Positions 6,757 through 8,105 of a stretch of 8,105 nt of DNA are shown in pieces. The notes beneath the pieces are model-generated. The model saw only the letters and a list, made by a program, of their open reading frames with translations. It searched no databases and was not told the DNA's origin. How positions within the stretch are numbered: position 1 is the stretch's first letter; each line of letters starts with the position of its first letter. Made by a program: the position numbers and the translations under genes. Source of the DNA: Promethearchaeia archaeon (lineage in GTDB: Archaea; Asgardarchaeota; Lokiarchaeia; Sigyniarchaeales; SOKP01); contig JAHQWY010000167.1 of NCBI GenBank assembly GCA_029856445.1, positions 1 to 8,105 of the forward strand, given 5' to 3'.

Positions 6757-6814
6757 TTTTTGAAACTCCATCTAGAGATAGTTCTCTTCATCCACAAGTT
6801 CATTTTTCTGTTTT
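6757..6814 (+). terminator. T-rich termination region after the GNAT gene
   Basis: In the convergent gap, the plus strand has T5 at 6757-6761, T5 at 6803-6807 and T4 at 6811-6814, 68 to 125 nt after the GNAT stop codon. These short T runs could together end the GNAT transcript. Nothing else is recognisable in 6690-6846 apart from short 5-bp inverted repeats expected by chance. Confidence 0.35.
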
Positions 6815-6846
6815 CTTATGGCACTCTCTGGTAATTTAAAATATTT

Positions 6847-6857
6847 AAAAAAAAAAA
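6847..6857 (-). terminator. T11 terminator of the double-hotdog gene
   Basis: Eleven consecutive A on the plus strand give eleven T on the minus strand, starting 11 nt after the double-hotdog stop codon. This is the longest homopolymer I noticed in the window and fits an intrinsic archaeal terminator. No hairpin precedes it. Confidence 0.65.
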
Positions 6858-6868
6858 GATATATTTAC

Positions 6869-7768
6869 TTATTGATCTTCATAAACTGGGGAACCAGCTT
6901 TCATATAGCGGTTCATGTGACGCATTGATGCTACTAATTTCCCTGTTTCTTTTTCTTCTAAAGTAGAATCAAGCCAATAATACTCAGTTTTACTGGAAAC
7001 ACCTGCGCAAGCGATCCTACCTTTTGCGATATAAGGCATTTCAACAAGTATCGGTCCATTTATATATTTTACCTCTGTAGCACCAAAAAAAGGAACACCT
7101 TTATCCCATGTCTTATTATATGCTGTTAAACCCAATGTCATAGTACCAAACGAAGCAGTAGGAGACAGAATTGAATTACCCCATGGAGATTTTCCCTTGT
7201 AATATTCCAACCTATCAGTTATAGAGGGTAACCCCTTAATAGCAGCATCTTTTGTAACTAAAACCTCTTCGGGACCATATTCATCCCCTACTTTATACCC
7301 TTCTAAAATACGAAGTTCCTCAGGTTTACTGTTTTTTAATTCAAGTGATTGTAAATAGGAAGGTTCTTTTGGATTACCTATAGATATAGTGCCTGTCATA
7401 ATTTGTTGTCCGTTTTTCAATTCTCCCCAGGCTTTATATTGAACATCATCTGCCGTAATGGGTAAGGTATCTTCTGTAATGCCTTCAGGTAGTTCGATAA
7501 TTGCTCTAACCTCCTCTTTATCGATAGTTGCATATGTATAATACATACTTACTATTCCTTTCTCAAACCATCTGTCTCCAAATAATTTCTGCGTTAAAGG
7601 TGCAAATAGACTTAAATGTATCGTACCAGGGATGGTTCCACCGCGCATTCCAACCTTCATTGCTACTTTATCATCATGAATCGAGGTTTTTAAAGCTCTG
7701 TATAGGTTTTCGGGTGTTCTCCAGCCACCATACATTTTTCCATCTTTTATTTCAATATCATCTGCCAT
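6869..7768 (-). CDS. Double-hotdog (MaoC/thioesterase-like) protein of unknown function
   Basis: A 299-aa soluble protein that looks like two hotdog folds in tandem. The first half (about 26-132) has IPGTIHLSLFAPLTQKLFGD and RWFEKGIVSMYYTY as the central helix and strand, then EEVRAIIELP and YKAWGELKNGQQIMTGTISIG. The second half (about 160-290) repeats the order: SPWGNSILSPTASFGTMTL, then VKYINGPILVEMPYIAKGRI, KTEYYWLDSTLEEKETGKLVA, and MKAGSPVYED. Tandem hotdogs are typical of acyl-CoA hydratases/dehydratases and thioesterases. I see no classical hydratase-2 D-x4-H motif, so the reaction cannot be given. A CoA- or acyl-linked substrate is an inference from the fold. The call rests on pattern recognition and lacks a motif match. 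The ATG at 7768 has no convincing Shine-Dalgarno (AGGT about 10 nt upstream is weak). It is a single-gene unit, convergent with the GNAT gene. Confidence 0.6.
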   Translation of the reverse strand: MADDIEIKDGKMYGGWRTPENLYRALKTSIHDDKVAMKVGMRGGTIPGTIHLSLFAPLTQKLFGDRWFEKGIVSMYYTYATIDKEEVRAIIELPEGITEDTLPITADDVQYKAWGELKNGQQIMTGTISIGNPKEPSYLQSLELKNSKPEELRILEGYKVGDEYGPEEVLVTKDAAIKGLPSITDRLEYYKGKSPWGNSILSPTASFGTMTLGLTAYNKTWDKGVPFFGATEVKYINGPILVEMPYIAKGRIACAGVSSKTEYYWLDSTLEEKETGKLVASMRHMNRYMKAGSPVYEDQ

Positions 7769-8014
7769 AGATCGTTTACCTATTCTTCTTTAATTTTTGA
7801 AAATTGGGACTAACTAATTAACTATTTTTAGAAATTCTATTATTTCAATATTATTTTAAATCTTAATAAAAATAATCATTTTGGTTTTAAAAAGACCTTA
7901 TTATTCCTCCGCCCGTATGAAGCAGTAAATAAATATATTATTCTAATCAAATACTAAAGAAAGAAATAGAAAAAAAAGGAATTTTAAAATTATGAGGAAA
8001 TTTTAATTGTTTCA
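7769..8014. other. Non-coding spacer upstream of the hotdog gene
   Basis: This AT-rich spacer shows no credible reading frame on either strand. It should hold the hotdog promoter. On the minus strand CTAAAAATAG near 7825-7834 and CAAAAATTA near 7791-7799 are weak TATA-like matches, neither convincing. A small G-rich patch on the minus strand (7907-7915) contains GGAGG but has no start codon at a useful distance. Confidence 0.35.
7970..7977 (-). terminator. T8 terminator after the right-edge partial gene
   Basis: Eight A on the plus strand give eight T on the minus strand, about 37 nt past the proposed stop codon of the gene fragment entering from the right edge. Its position supports that fragment being real. 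Confidence 0.4.
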
Positions 8015-8105
8015 TCACGGATTTAGATATACTAAATATTCATTTCTATCTTCATCAGAGTCAGTTCCATCATTAACTTCAATAATTATGAGAACATCAA
8101 TTGAT
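8015..8105 (-). CDS. C-terminal fragment of an unidentified protein, cut by the window edge
   Basis: Reading leftward from the right edge, one minus-strand frame is open for 29 codons to a TGA at 8015-8017. It encodes a plausible C-terminus with a hydrophobic strand (IDVLIIIEV), an acidic stretch (NDGTDSDEDRNE) and the end YLVYLNP. The strand-then-acidic-turn pattern looks protein-like, and a T8 tract follows. The fragment is too short to identify, and a plus-strand frame is also open over part of the same bases, so this is tentative. Confidence 0.4.
   Translation of the reverse strand, partial: SIDVLIIIEVNDGTDSDEDRNEYLVYLNP

Noticed and set aside
7528..7770. 80-codon open frame on the plus strand
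   Set aside because: Antisense to the 5' end of the double-hotdog gene, with composition typical of a shadow frame.
7907..7915. GGAGG on the minus strand in the right-hand spacer
   Set aside because: No start codon or open frame follows at ribosome-binding distance, so it is not a usable Shine-Dalgarno.

Overview
The window is strongly AT-rich DNA with archaeal expression signals: TATA-like boxes lie about 26 nt upstream of several start codons, Shine-Dalgarno signals are mostly weak or absent, and T-tracts follow most genes. Together with a DUF3160 surface protein, a membrane-embedded winged-helix regulator and a small V4R/MetOD1-like cysteine protein, this suggests an uncultured archaeon, most plausibly an Asgard (Lokiarchaeia-type) lineage. 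The lineage is inferred from gene content; no rRNA or other marker gene is present.

Left third (1-3701, minus strand): a two-gene transcription unit. A 790-aa DUF3160 protein with a signal peptide and a C-terminal membrane anchor is followed 23 nt later by a 354-aa DppB/OppB-type ABC permease. No second permease, ATPase or SBP_bac_5 solute-binding protein is present here, and the 240 nt after the permease look non-coding with T-tracts on the minus strand.

Middle (3702-5322): a 169-nt divergent promoter region carries a perfect 8-bp inverted repeat beside the probable TATA box of the DUF3160 operon. Read rightward from it is a four-helix membrane protein with a winged helix-turn-helix domain, a candidate regulator of the divergent operon. 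A long bulged hairpin and a T7 tract follow. Next is a 167-aa protein with four cysteines that resembles V4R/MetOD1 domains.

Right third (5460-8105): a Nudix-fold protein whose Nudix box has lost two of three metal-binding glutamates, a GNAT acetyltransferase (both plus strand, each with its own likely promoter), a convergent double-hotdog protein on the minus strand with a T11 tract after its stop, and probably the last 29 codons of another minus-strand gene at the right edge. The right-hand genes look like independent single-gene units. The most coherent candidate system is the regulator, palindrome, DUF3160 protein and permease; that link is inferred from position and orientation. No tRNA, rRNA, CRISPR array, insertion sequence or integrase was seen.
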